From NCBI GenBank assembly GCA_963789885.1, contig CAWBNB010000041.1, forward strand, positions 1-33,952: a stretch of DNA of 33,952 bases, written 5' to 3'. Positions within the stretch are counted from its first letter, which is position 1. Each line of letters opens with the position of its first letter. This DNA is from DATEDA01 sp963789885. Its GTDB lineage: Bacteria > Pseudomonadota > Gammaproteobacteria > Burkholderiales > SG8-39. A model generated the notes under the pieces. It saw nothing but the letters and a program-made list of their open reading frames with translations, was not told the DNA's origin and searched no databases. Shown here one piece after another: positions 24,772 through 32,780 of the stretch. Position numbers and translations under genes: made by a program.

Positions 24772-25998
24772 ATGGTCAGGCCGGAACTTCTCCGCCTCGC
24801 GTTCCGTAACGTCCTCCGACATCGTGCGCGGACTGCGCTGGTGGTCGGCGCGGTGGCATTCGGTGTCGCCGGACTGATCCTCGCCGGCGGATTCGTTCAA
24901 GACATTTTCATTCAGCTCGGAGAAGCATTGATCCGATCGCAAACAGGCCACCTACAGCTGGCCCGGAAGGGTTTCTTCGAGCACGGTACACGTTTCCCGG
25001 AGAAATACCTCATCCCAAAGCCTGATGAGGTCGCGGATCAGGCAGCCGCAACCGTCCGCGCTGAAGCGGTGATGGCTCGCCTCGCATTCTCGGGCCTGCT
25101 CAACAACGGCACCGCGGATCTTCCGGTGGTCGGCGAAGGGGTGGAACCAGACAAAGAAGCGCAGCTCGCAAGCTTCGTCACGATCGTGGCGGGACGCTCG
25201 CTGGCTGGAAAGGACCGATACACGGCGGTCATCGGGCAAGGCCTCGCCGAGTCGCTACGCCTTAGTGCCGGGGACCGCGCCGTTCTGCTAGCGTCCACGC
25301 CCGATGGGGCGCTCAACACGATCGACCTAGAGATCGTTGGCGTTTTCCAGAGTTTCTCGAAGGATTACGATGCGCGCGCCCTGCGCATTCCACTAGTTGC
25401 TGCACAGGAGCTCCTCGGCGTAAAGGGCGCAAACACCCTCGTAGTGCTTCTCGCCCGTACTCAAGACACCGAGCGCTCGGCAGCGTCGCTGCGGGCGGGA
25501 TTCTCGCACCAAGACCTCGAGCTCAGGACGTGGCAGCAGCTGAACGACTTCTACGAGAGCACGGTGCAGCTGTACGACCGCCAGTTTCTCGTCCTGCAGG
25601 TGATTGTGCTCGCAATGGTCGTGCTCGGGGTCGCGAACGCAGTCAATATGGCGGTCTTCGAGCGAACCGGCGAGTTCGGGACGATGCGTGCAGTAGGTGA
25701 TAATGGGCGACAGATCTTGGCGCTCGTCGTGACCGAGGGCGCAATCCTCGGGTTCTTCGGCTCAACGCTCGGTATCATCGTAGGAATCACGCTGGCGCTT
25801 GCCGTCTCCGCAGTAGGGATCCCGATGCCCCCGCCGCCAAACTCCAATCTCGGGTACACGGCCGCGATCCGGCTGGTGCCGACGGTGGTCGCGTCTGCGC
25901 TCCTGACGGGTTGGATAGCAACTGTGCTCGCCTCGATACCGCCCGCGTGGCGCGTGTCGCGGATTCCCATTGTCGACGCCCTCCGCCAGAACGTCTGA
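24772..25998 (+). CDS. ABC transporter permease, MacB/LolC-FtsX type (second copy)
   Basis: It starts 2 bases after the first permease and is a paralogue of it (408 residues). It has an N-terminal helix VVGAVAFGVAGLILAGGF, a periplasmic domain, and three C-terminal helices with NMAVFERTGEFGTMRAVGDN and the shared VGIPMPPPPNSNLGYTA loop. Two different permease chains suggest a LolCE-like heterodimer served by one ATPase. The segment TGHLQLARKGFFEHGTRFPE corresponds to LGHVQVVRPGFMKGG in the first copy. About 140 bases separate it from the FeeM-like gene on the same strand. Confidence 0.88.
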   Translation: MVRPELLRLAFRNVLRHRARTALVVGAVAFGVAGLILAGGFVQDIFIQLGEALIRSQTGHLQLARKGFFEHGTRFPEKYLIPKPDEVADQAAATVRAEAVMARLAFSGLLNNGTADLPVVGEGVEPDKEAQLASFVTIVAGRSLAGKDRYTAVIGQGLAESLRLSAGDRAVLLASTPDGALNTIDLEIVGVFQSFSKDYDARALRIPLVAAQELLGVKGANTLVVLLARTQDTERSAASLRAGFSHQDLELRTWQQLNDFYESTVQLYDRQFLVLQVIVLAMVVLGVANAVNMAVFERTGEFGTMRAVGDNGRQILALVVTEGAILGFFGSTLGIIVGITLALAVSAVGIPMPPPPNSNLGYTAAIRLVPTVVASALLTGWIATVLASIPPAWRVSRIPIVDALRQNV

Positions 25999-26139
25999 TC
26001 CTTCGCGTCGTGCGATGACGACATTGCCCGAGGCGTATGTCGTGATGCAGAGACAGTTGATCCCGGTCGCCGACTCTGGCACTTTCGGCCGGTCTAACTC
26101 CCGTGCTGCAGATGCTAACTACACAACGACAACACAGCG

Positions 26140-26820
26140 ATGGGAATCACACAGCGTTCTTTTGCGAGACGCGGTGGGGCCGACGATCATGCCGCTCCGC
26201 GACTACCCCCCGCGGGGATTCCGCCGACCCCGGCTAGCTCGAGGATCTCCGTCAGCGTCGCGCGCACGCTCGCAGAGCGTCGCGCGGCAGCAGACTTGAT
26301 CAAAGCGCGCTACGCCTCGCGGGGCTATCGGGTATCGGCCTTGCCGCCACCTACGACGGCAGAGTTCACGTTGATCGCCGCGGAAGCGGGTGCGACGGTC
26401 GGCACGCTGACGTTGCGGTTCGATGGCCCGGCCGGCTTGAATGCCGACGAAAGCTACGGGGAACAGATCGATGCCGCCCGGGCCGCCGGCAAGCGAGTGT
26501 GCGAGCTCGGACGGTTCGCAGTCGCATCCGACACGCGGTCGACACCCGTGCTCGCCGCGCTGTTCGCGTGCGCCCACGCCGTCGTGCGCGAGCTGAGGGA
26601 AGCCACGGATGTATTCATCGAGGTGAATCCGCGGCACGCCGATTTCTATCGCAAGCTCTTCGGGTTCGCGGTCGCGGCAGGCGAGCGGATCTGTCCCCGG
26701 GTTCTCGCGCCGTCGGTGCTGTTGCGGCTCGACCTCGCCGCGTTCGAGGCGCGCTTGCAGGAGTACGCGACAGCGCTCTTGCCGCAGCGAGCGCTGGTCG
26801 CGTCGCTGGTGCTGAACTAG
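26140..26820 (+). CDS. FeeM-like long-chain N-acyl amino acid synthase (GNAT fold)
   Basis: The 226-residue protein shows the FeeM pattern: SVARTLAERRAAADLIKARY, then CELGRFAV (121-128), a helix with LAALFACAHAVV, and the most diagnostic segment FIEVNPRHADFYRKLFGF (159-176) followed by CPRVLAPSVLLRLDL. FeeM enzymes use acyl-ACP to acylate an amino acid and are related in fold to LuxI. Work from the Brady laboratory reported that such synthases are linked to PEP-CTERM/exosortase loci, which matches this setting. The first 35 residues are poorly conserved, so the start may be later. Its stop shares the CTAG palindrome with the stop of rfbD on the other strand. Confidence 0.82.
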   Translation: MGITQRSFARRGGADDHAAPRLPPAGIPPTPASSRISVSVARTLAERRAAADLIKARYASRGYRVSALPPPTTAEFTLIAAEAGATVGTLTLRFDGPAGLNADESYGEQIDAARAAGKRVCELGRFAVASDTRSTPVLAALFACAHAVVRELREATDVFIEVNPRHADFYRKLFGFAVAAGERICPRVLAPSVLLRLDLAAFEARLQEYATALLPQRALVASLVLN

Positions 26821-27683
26821 CCGCGGGGCCGCGCGGCCCCGGCCGATGCCAGCTCGGCCATGCATGCCCCAAGGCTTTCTTCCCAAGCCGGCATCGCGAT
26901 GCCCCTTGCGGACCGCAATCTCGTGGTGTCGAGCCTGGAGTTCGCGGGGCGGCGCGCCGCAACCGGATACTCCGCTGCGCGAATTGCGTGAAGGATGGGC
27001 TTGAGGCCGGCCCGGCGCATGATCTCGCACGCGAAGCCATACCAGGTCGTCGATCCGGCCGCCGTCAGATGGAACAGGCCGTCAGGAGGCTCCGCCAGAA
27101 GCTGTCCGGTCACCGCGGCGATGTCGCGCGCCCAGGTAGGGGCTCCGTACTGATCGTCGACCACGCGCAGCTCGGGCCGCTCTGCTCCCAGTTTGAGCAT
27201 CGTCAGGAGAAAGTTGCGCCCCCGGCTCGCGTAGACCCAGCTCGTTCGCAGGATCAGGTGCCGACACCCGCTCGCCTGAACTGCCCTCTCGCCCGCCAAC
27301 TTACTGCGACCGTAGACGCTGAGGGGGTTGGGTATGTCGTCCTCGATATACGGCCCGGCCTTCGTGCCGTCGAAAACATAGTCGGTCGAGTAATGAACGA
27401 GGAGTGCATCGAGTCGACTCGCCTCCTCGGCAAGCACGCCGGGCGCAGTGGCATTGACCGCAAACGCGAGCTCAGGCTCGCTCTCGGCGCGATCGACCGC
27501 CGTGTACGCCGCGGCGTTGACGATCAAGTCGGGGCGTAGCTCGCGCACAAGCCGGCGGATCGACTCGGGATCACCCAGGTCAAGCCCCTGGTGATCGAAG
27601 GCCGCCAGGTCGCCGGCCCGCGCGAGGTGCGGTTCGAGCTCCCAGCCGACCTGACCGTTGCGGCCGGTGAGCAGGATCCTCAA
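26817..27683 (-). CDS. rfbD: dTDP-4-dehydrorhamnose reductase
   Basis: A TTG at 27683 overlapping the rfbC stop (TTGA) gives MRILLTGRNGQVGWEL, the standard RmlD opening with its NAD(P)-binding glycine motif; the protein has 288 residues. YSTDYVFDGTKAGPYIEDD, PNPLSVYGRSKLAGE (the YxxxK pair) and LILRTSWVY confirm it. It carries out the last step to dTDP-L-rhamnose. A longer frame reaching 27938 lies inside rfbC and is not used. It is the last gene of the rhamnose operon and ends convergently on the FeeM-like gene. Confidence 0.94.
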   Translation of the reverse strand: MRILLTGRNGQVGWELEPHLARAGDLAAFDHQGLDLGDPESIRRLVRELRPDLIVNAAAYTAVDRAESEPELAFAVNATAPGVLAEEASRLDALLVHYSTDYVFDGTKAGPYIEDDIPNPLSVYGRSKLAGERAVQASGCRHLILRTSWVYASRGRNFLLTMLKLGAERPELRVVDDQYGAPTWARDIAAVTGQLLAEPPDGLFHLTAAGSTTWYGFACEIMRRAGLKPILHAIRAAEYPVAARRPANSRLDTTRLRSARGIAMPAWEESLGACMAELASAGAARPRG

Positions 27684-28222
27684 GGGAAGCACTGGGCGTC
27701 GCGGAACCGTACGCCCACCTTGTCCTTGGCCGACAGCGCCGGCGGGCCGGCGAGCGGCCACGCGATCGCGAGGTCGGGATCGTCCCAGGCGATCGTCCGC
27801 TCGTGCTCCGGAGCGTAGTAGTCGGTCGTCTTGTAGAGGAACTCGGCTGCGTCCGAGACGACGAGAAACCCGTGTCCAAAGCCCGGGGGGACCCAGACCA
27901 TGCGGTGATTCTCGGCCGAGAGCGTGACGCCGGTCCACCGCCCAAAGGTCGACGACGACCGGCGGAGGTCGACCGCCACGTCGTAGACCTCGCCGGCGAT
28001 CACGCGAACCAGCTTCCCCTGCACCTGCTCGACCTGATAGTGGAGCCCGCGCAGGACGCCGCGGGACGAGCGCGAGTGGTTGTCCTGCACGAACGCGGCT
28101 GGAATCCCCGCCGCTGCAAACGCGCGGGCGTTCCAGCTCTCGAAGAAGAATCCCCGCGAGTCGCCGAACACCTTCGGCTCGATCAGCAGGACGTCCGGCA
28201 ACGACGTGCGCGTGACGTTCAC
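27680..28222 (-). CDS. rfbC: dTDP-4-dehydrorhamnose 3,5-epimerase
   Basis: A GTG at 28222 overlaps the rfbA stop (GTGA) and gives 180 residues, the normal RmlC length. Key segments are PKVFGDSRGFFFESWNARAF, DNHSRSSRGVLRGLHYQ with the catalytic His, WVPPGFGHGFLV and YKTTDYYAPEHERTI with the catalytic Tyr. The cupin enzyme epimerises the 4-keto sugar at C3 and C5. Confidence 0.95.
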   Translation of the reverse strand: MNVTRTSLPDVLLIEPKVFGDSRGFFFESWNARAFAAAGIPAAFVQDNHSRSSRGVLRGLHYQVEQVQGKLVRVIAGEVYDVAVDLRRSSSTFGRWTGVTLSAENHRMVWVPPGFGHGFLVVSDAAEFLYKTTDYYAPEHERTIAWDDPDLAIAWPLAGPPALSAKDKVGVRFRDAQCFP

Positions 28223-29097
28223 GTCGGCGTCTTCTCCCGCAGTACCTGGAGCAGGTACTGCCCGTACCCGCTCTTCGCGAGCGGTGTCGCGAGGCGTTCG
28301 AGCTCCGCGGCCGAGATGTAGCCCATGCGGAAGGCGATTTCCTCGACGCACGCGATCTTCAGCCCCTGGCGGCGCTCGATCGTCTCGATGAAGTGCGAGG
28401 CTTCGAGCAGCGAGCCGTGGGTGCCGGTATCGAGCCAGGCGTAGCCTCGGCTCATCACCACGACCTCGAGCTGGCCGCGCTCCAGATAGACGCGGTTGAC
28501 GTCGGTGATCTCCAGCTCGCCGCGGGCCGAGGGCTTCAGCGAAGCGGCGATGTCCAGCACCTGGTTGTCGTAGAAGTACAGGCCCGTCACCGCGTAGCGC
28601 GACCGTGGCGCGGCCGGCTTCTCTTCGATGGTGATCGCCCGACCGGCTGCGTTGAACTCCACGACGCCATAACGCTCGGGGTCCGCGACGGGGTAGGCAA
28701 ACACCGTCGCGCCCGCTGTCTGCTTCGTGGCCCTCTGCACGTCAGCGGACAGATCGTGCCCGTAGAAGATGTTGTCCCCGAGGATCAGGCAGGAAGCGTC
28801 GCGGCCGACGAAGGGGCGTCCGATGATGAACGCCTGCGCGAGCCCCTCCGGCCTGGGCTGGACGGCGTACGCGATCGAAATGCCCCAGCGCGAACCGTCG
28901 CCGAGCAGCTGCTCGAAGCGGGGGGTGTCCTGCGGCGTCGAGATGACGAGGATGTCGCGGATCCCCGCGAGCATCAGCGTGCTCAGCGGGTAATAGATCA
29001 TCGGCTTGTCGTAGACCGGCAAGAGCTGCTTCGACACGACTTGAGTCGCCGGATAGAGCCGGGTCCCGGCACCCCCTGCAAGGATGATTCCCTTCAT
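28219..29097 (-). CDS. rfbA: Glucose-1-phosphate thymidylyltransferase
   Basis: The 292-residue protein opens MKGIILAGGAGTRLYPATQV (nucleotide-binding G-x-G-T-R-L) and contains SKQLLPVYDKPMIYYPLSTL, LILGDNIFYGHDL and EEKPAAPRSRYAVTGLYFYD, all diagnostic of RmlA. It makes dTDP-glucose from glucose-1-phosphate and dTTP. It starts 3 bases after rfbB. Confidence 0.96.
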   Translation of the reverse strand: MKGIILAGGAGTRLYPATQVVSKQLLPVYDKPMIYYPLSTLMLAGIRDILVISTPQDTPRFEQLLGDGSRWGISIAYAVQPRPEGLAQAFIIGRPFVGRDASCLILGDNIFYGHDLSADVQRATKQTAGATVFAYPVADPERYGVVEFNAAGRAITIEEKPAAPRSRYAVTGLYFYDNQVLDIAASLKPSARGELEITDVNRVYLERGQLEVVVMSRGYAWLDTGTHGSLLEASHFIETIERRQGLKIACVEEIAFRMGYISAAELERLATPLAKSGYGQYLLQVLREKTPT

Positions 29098-29100
29098 CGG

Positions 29101-30163
29101 TCAGCGGCTGCCATAGTTGGTCTCGATCCAGGTGCGGTACGCACCGCTCTGGACAGAAGCGATCCAGTCGGCATTTTCGAGGTACCAGCTCACCGTCTTG
29201 CGTAAGCCGGACTCCAGGCTCTCCTCCGCGCGCCAGCCGAGCTCGGCCTCGATCTTCGACGTGTTCATCGCGTAGCGCCGGTCGTGGCCGGGGCGATCCT
29301 TCACGAACGTTACCAGGTCATGGTACCTGCCAGAGGCGCGGGGCCGAAGGTCGGCAAGGATGGTACAGAGCGTCTCGACGACGTCGAGGTTCCTGCGCTC
29401 GGCGCTGCCGCCGATGTTGTACACCTCGCCCGGGCGGCCGCGCGCCAGCACCTGCCGGATCGCCGCGCAGTGGTCGCCGACGTACAGCCAGTCGCGCACG
29501 TTCCGGCCGTCGCCGTACACCGGGAGCGGTTTGCCCGCGAGCGCGTTGAGGATCATCAGCGGGATCAGTTTCTCCGGGAACTGCCGCGGACCGTAGTTGT
29601 TCGAGCAGTTGGTCGTGATTGCCGGCAAGCCATAGGTGTGGTGGTACGCACGGACGAGATGATCCGAGCGCGGCCTTCGACGCCGAGTAGGGACTGTTCG
29701 GGGCGTATGGGGTGGTCTCGCTGAACGCAGGGTCGTCGGGGCCGAGCGAGCCGTAGACCTCGTCGGTCGAGACGTGCAGGAAGCGGAACGCCTGTTTCCC
29801 CGCGCCGTCCAGGCCGTCCCAGTGGGCGCGCGCGGCTTCGAGCAGGTTGAAGGTGCCGACGACGTTCGTCTGGATGAAGTCGGCCGGGGCGTGGATCGAG
29901 CGATCGACGTGGCTCTCGGCGGCGAAGTGCACGACGGCGCGCGGCCGATGCTCGGCGAAGAGGCGGTCCACCGCGGCGCGGTCGCAGATGTCGGCGCGGA
30001 CGAGGCGGTAGCGGGCGTCGCCGTCGAGCGTGGCGAGGTTCAGGGTATTGCCGGCGTAGGTCAGCTTGTCGACGTTGACGACCGGCTCGGCCGCGCCTTG
30101 CGCGAGCCAGTCCAGGATGAAGTTGGAGCCGATGAAGCCGGCGCCGCCGGTGACGAGGATCAT
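29101..30163 (-). CDS. rfbB: dTDP-glucose 4,6-dehydratase; one frameshift
   Basis: ATG 30163 opens MILVTGGAGFIGSNFILDWL with the NAD-binding glycine motif. FAAESHVDRSIHAPADFIQT, HVSTDEVYGSLG and the catalytic YSASK follow. Just after this the frame breaks (about 29665-29673, GCCGCGCTCGG), where SDHLVRAYHHTYG should continue. The rest is in another frame: AITTNCSNNYGPRQFPEKLI, VYGDGRNVRDWLYVGDHC and DRPGHDRRYAMNTSKIEAEL, to the stop at 29101. The combined length of about 354 residues is normal. Everything else is conserved and the operon needs this step, so I read the break as a one-base consensus error. Confidence 0.92.
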
Positions 30164-30265
30164 TGGCGCAAGAATACCGCGGCGGCGGTGGCAAAACGCG
30201 TCCGGGAAACACCCGGAGGTGACTTTCCTCGCCGTGGACGGCTGCGGCGGCCACCGCGGCGTCCG

Positions 30266-31321
30266 CTACGCGTCATCGCCACCGGCGATCCGGAGGAATG
30301 TCTCTTTCGCGAGCTTTCGCCCGGTCCGGGAGGCGGCGAGCCGGGAAGCTTTGGCAGCGAGCTTCCGTGCAGCCCGGTTGAGGCCGCTCGCAGCCTCCTC
30401 CACCAGGCCTGGAAAGCGCCCCTCCAGGACCTCGGCAAGCAGCGCAGCCTGCTCGAGGTCCTTCTCGTCCTTCGCGGCGGACGTCTTTGCTCGAAGCTGA
30501 GAGACGACGAGCTTGTGAACGCAGTAGCGCTCCGGGCGAGGGACTTTGAGCGGGATGACGCGGTCGCGCGACAGCACGACCGAATCGAGTTGCTCAACGA
30601 GGAGGAACTTGAGGAAAGGGAGCGCAGTGGCGTGGGCCTTGAGCTCCGGCACTCGCACGCTCCGATACGTCGCGTCGCTCGAGGGCACGAGCAGATCGAC
30701 CTTCAGTCTCGTCCCCCTGTGGAGGAAGGAGGTCGAGGGCCGGCGCGAGTCGAGCTCCGGCACCTCGACGAACGGGAGACCAGTCCGCTGCAGCACTTCG
30801 AGCAAGCCGCCGTCCGGGATCACGGCCAGTTCGATCCGCCCGTAGCGCGGGACATCGATGTCCTCGGTTGCATAGTTCCGACGCGGCTTCACGCCAAGGG
30901 CATTGAGGATCGCACCGTAGGCGTGCGTCCCGACGAGCATCGCGCCGGCGCGGAAGACGCCCGCGTTGTAAAGCGCTGCGAGCGTAATCGCAGTGCTGTT
31001 GTCGGCAGAGCAGTAGCCCTGGCGCCGGAGGGAGTTGGCGTCCTTCGCGAGCCCATTGGCGAGGGCGATGCGCGATTGGACCTCGTCCTTGCGCGCCAGT
31101 GCCTGCTCGTCGCCGACGAGGCCGAGGGAGTGCTCCTGCTCCTTGCCGTCGGGAGCGTAGGAACGCCAGTACCAGTAGCCGCGACCGTTCCGCTCCCGGA
31201 CGACGATGGTCCCGGGCGAGTGCAGGAACACCTCGGCCTGGGCGCGTGCGCTGACCGCCAGATCGTCGAACAGGACCCGGAATGCCTGGGGATGGAACTC
31301 GAGCTCGTCGCGCTGAGGCAT
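30266..31321 (-). CDS. GSU2403-like nucleotidyltransferase-fold protein
   Basis: ATG 31321 gives a 351-residue protein opening MPQRDELEFHPQAFRVLFDD. Its central region resembles the nucleotidyltransferase-fold family around GSU2403: FRAGAMLVGTHAYGAILNAL, then YATEDIDVPRYGRIELAV with the acidic pair expected for metal binding, and LKVDLLVPSSDATY with a third acid. The C-terminal third is basic and helical. Its substrate is unknown; related folds include AbiEii-type toxins, but no antitoxin gene is adjacent. It has no obvious link to rhamnose synthesis or to the transporter genes on either side. A perfect palindrome sits directly upstream of its ribosome site, suggesting dedicated control. Confidence 0.7.
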   Translation of the reverse strand: MPQRDELEFHPQAFRVLFDDLAVSARAQAEVFLHSPGTIVVRERNGRGYWYWRSYAPDGKEQEHSLGLVGDEQALARKDEVQSRIALANGLAKDANSLRRQGYCSADNSTAITLAALYNAGVFRAGAMLVGTHAYGAILNALGVKPRRNYATEDIDVPRYGRIELAVIPDGGLLEVLQRTGLPFVEVPELDSRRPSTSFLHRGTRLKVDLLVPSSDATYRSVRVPELKAHATALPFLKFLLVEQLDSVVLSRDRVIPLKVPRPERYCVHKLVVSQLRAKTSAAKDEKDLEQAALLAEVLEGRFPGLVEEAASGLNRAARKLAAKASRLAASRTGRKLAKETFLRIAGGDDA

Positions 31322-31328
31322 GGGCCTT

Positions 31329-31361
31329 CTTGCCCCGTAAAGTGCAACTTTACGGGGCAAG
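31329..31361 (-). repeat. Perfect 33-bp palindrome upstream of the nucleotidyltransferase gene
   Basis: Two 15-base arms, CTTGCCCCGTAAAGT and its exact complement, surround a 3-base centre. The element ends 7 bases before ATG 31321, touching the AAGAAGG ribosome-site region on the minus strand. It may be an operator for a dimeric regulator, an RNA hairpin hiding the ribosome site, or a dispersed palindromic repeat. No T-run follows, so it is not a standard terminator. Confidence 0.85.
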
Positions 31362-31383
31362 CGGGCCGAGGTCAACGACCCGG

Positions 31384-32775
31384 TCAAAAGTCCAGCCGAA
31401 CCTCGGTATAGACCCGGTCGCGGTTGTTGTACCGCCCGAACAGCCCGTCGCTCGGCCCGGTGAAGATGTCGACGCCGAGGCCGATCTTGGTGTTCTTGAA
31501 GGCGCTCCAGTTGACGCGCGGCCGGATGAGGCCACCGCCTCCGCCGAAGGTCTGAATGTAAAGAATCTCCGGTTCAACGGTCGCGGTCACCTTCTTGGAA
31601 AGAAGGATGCTCGCACCGAAGGAGCCCGCGTCGAGCGCGACCGCGTCCGCCGAGCCGCCGAAGTACAGGCGCTGGAACCCCTGGAGGTTGAGCCTCCCGT
31701 CGCCGAACACCGTGAAGTCGGCGCTGACGACCCAGTCCAGCGTGTCGCGGCCGACGACGCCATTCGGGGCACTGAGGTCATTCGTCGCAAAGTTGCGCCC
31801 ATCGGCGTAGACCGCCTCGGCGCGGAGCACGACCCCGCCGACGTCCTTGCTCACCGTGGTCCCTACCTGCCAGATGCGGTCGTAGCGCGGCGCGAAGTTG
31901 AACGGGATCTGCGGCGACGGCCCGAGGATCCGATAGAAAGTCGGCGAGTTGGAGAAACTGCGGTAGTAGAACGCCGCGAGATCCCAGCCGGCGACAAGCG
32001 TATTGGCGCGAATCCCGTAGGCCGAGTTGGACAGCGTCTTGGCGGGCGTCACGGGATTCTGAAACGCCGAGGCTACGGTCTGCGAGGTGGGCGAGGGCAG
32101 CGGCACGGGGTAGAAATCCGATCCCGGCTTGCCGATGTCGTCGAAGGTCTGGAACGGGATCCAGACGAGCTCGACGTGCGAGTCGCCCTTGAAGTACTCG
32201 GCGCGCGCCGCCCACTGCGGCTTGCGCATGATGTCGAAGCTCGGCAGCACGAACTCGCGCAAGTCGAGCGCCGACACGACGTCGGCGAAGAACAGCCCCA
32301 CGACCTCGCCCCAGACGATCTGCTGGGCGCCGACGCGGAAATCGAGGCCGCCGGCGGAGAAGTCGAGATAGGTCTCGCGCCAGAACGCGCTCGTCCGCTG
32401 GTTCTTCTTCACTTCGTCCAGGTAGAAGTCCGACCAGTAATACACCGGGTCGATGTCGAACCGGCCGCCGATCTTCCACTTGACGTCCGCGCCCCCGCCC
32501 TGCGCCGAGAGCTGGAGGCGGTTCACTGCACGCGACCAGTGGCTGGGATCGGAGTAGGTGTAGGCGCCGAGGAAGTCGTAGAAGCCGCTCACCGAGAACG
32601 GCAGTTTTTCCTCGGCGGCAGGCGCAGCGCCCGGGGGCTTCAGACCGAACAGCTCGTCGCGCGAGCCGGGCGAGCCGGCGTCGGGCTTCTGCCCCTGGCC
32701 GAGCACGGCGGCAGGCGAGGCGGCGAGGATCGCCGCACAGAGCAGGCGCGTCGCGGCGAGGCGGACACGGTGCAT
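31384..32775 (-). CDS. Outer-membrane beta-barrel protein, DUF1302-like
   Basis: The 463-residue protein has a signal peptide (MHRVRLAATRLLCAAILAAS, cleavage near VLG-QGQ) and a short disordered linker. A beta-rich body then starts at SVSGFYDFLGAYTY, with QQIVWGEVVGLFFADVVSAL and REFVLPSFDIMRKPQWAARA as in the DUF1302/alginate-export-like group. It ends VYTEVRLDF with the terminal Phe used for outer-membrane insertion. It follows the LolD-like ATPase gene by 5 bases. I infer the outer-membrane end of a lipid or lipoprotein export path; direct evidence for a substrate is absent. Confidence 0.8.
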   Translation of the reverse strand: MHRVRLAATRLLCAAILAASPAAVLGQGQKPDAGSPGSRDELFGLKPPGAAPAAEEKLPFSVSGFYDFLGAYTYSDPSHWSRAVNRLQLSAQGGGADVKWKIGGRFDIDPVYYWSDFYLDEVKKNQRTSAFWRETYLDFSAGGLDFRVGAQQIVWGEVVGLFFADVVSALDLREFVLPSFDIMRKPQWAARAEYFKGDSHVELVWIPFQTFDDIGKPGSDFYPVPLPSPTSQTVASAFQNPVTPAKTLSNSAYGIRANTLVAGWDLAAFYYRSFSNSPTFYRILGPSPQIPFNFAPRYDRIWQVGTTVSKDVGGVVLRAEAVYADGRNFATNDLSAPNGVVGRDTLDWVVSADFTVFGDGRLNLQGFQRLYFGGSADAVALDAGSFGASILLSKKVTATVEPEILYIQTFGGGGGLIRPRVNWSAFKNTKIGLGVDIFTGPSDGLFGRYNNRDRVYTEVRLDF

Positions 32776-32780
32776 CGCCG

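Noticed and set aside
30266..31387. An extended start of the nucleotidyltransferase at 31387
   Set aside because: The extra residues are encoded by the palindrome itself, and the ATG at 31321 has a ribosome-site-like AAGAAGG and a sensible N-terminus.
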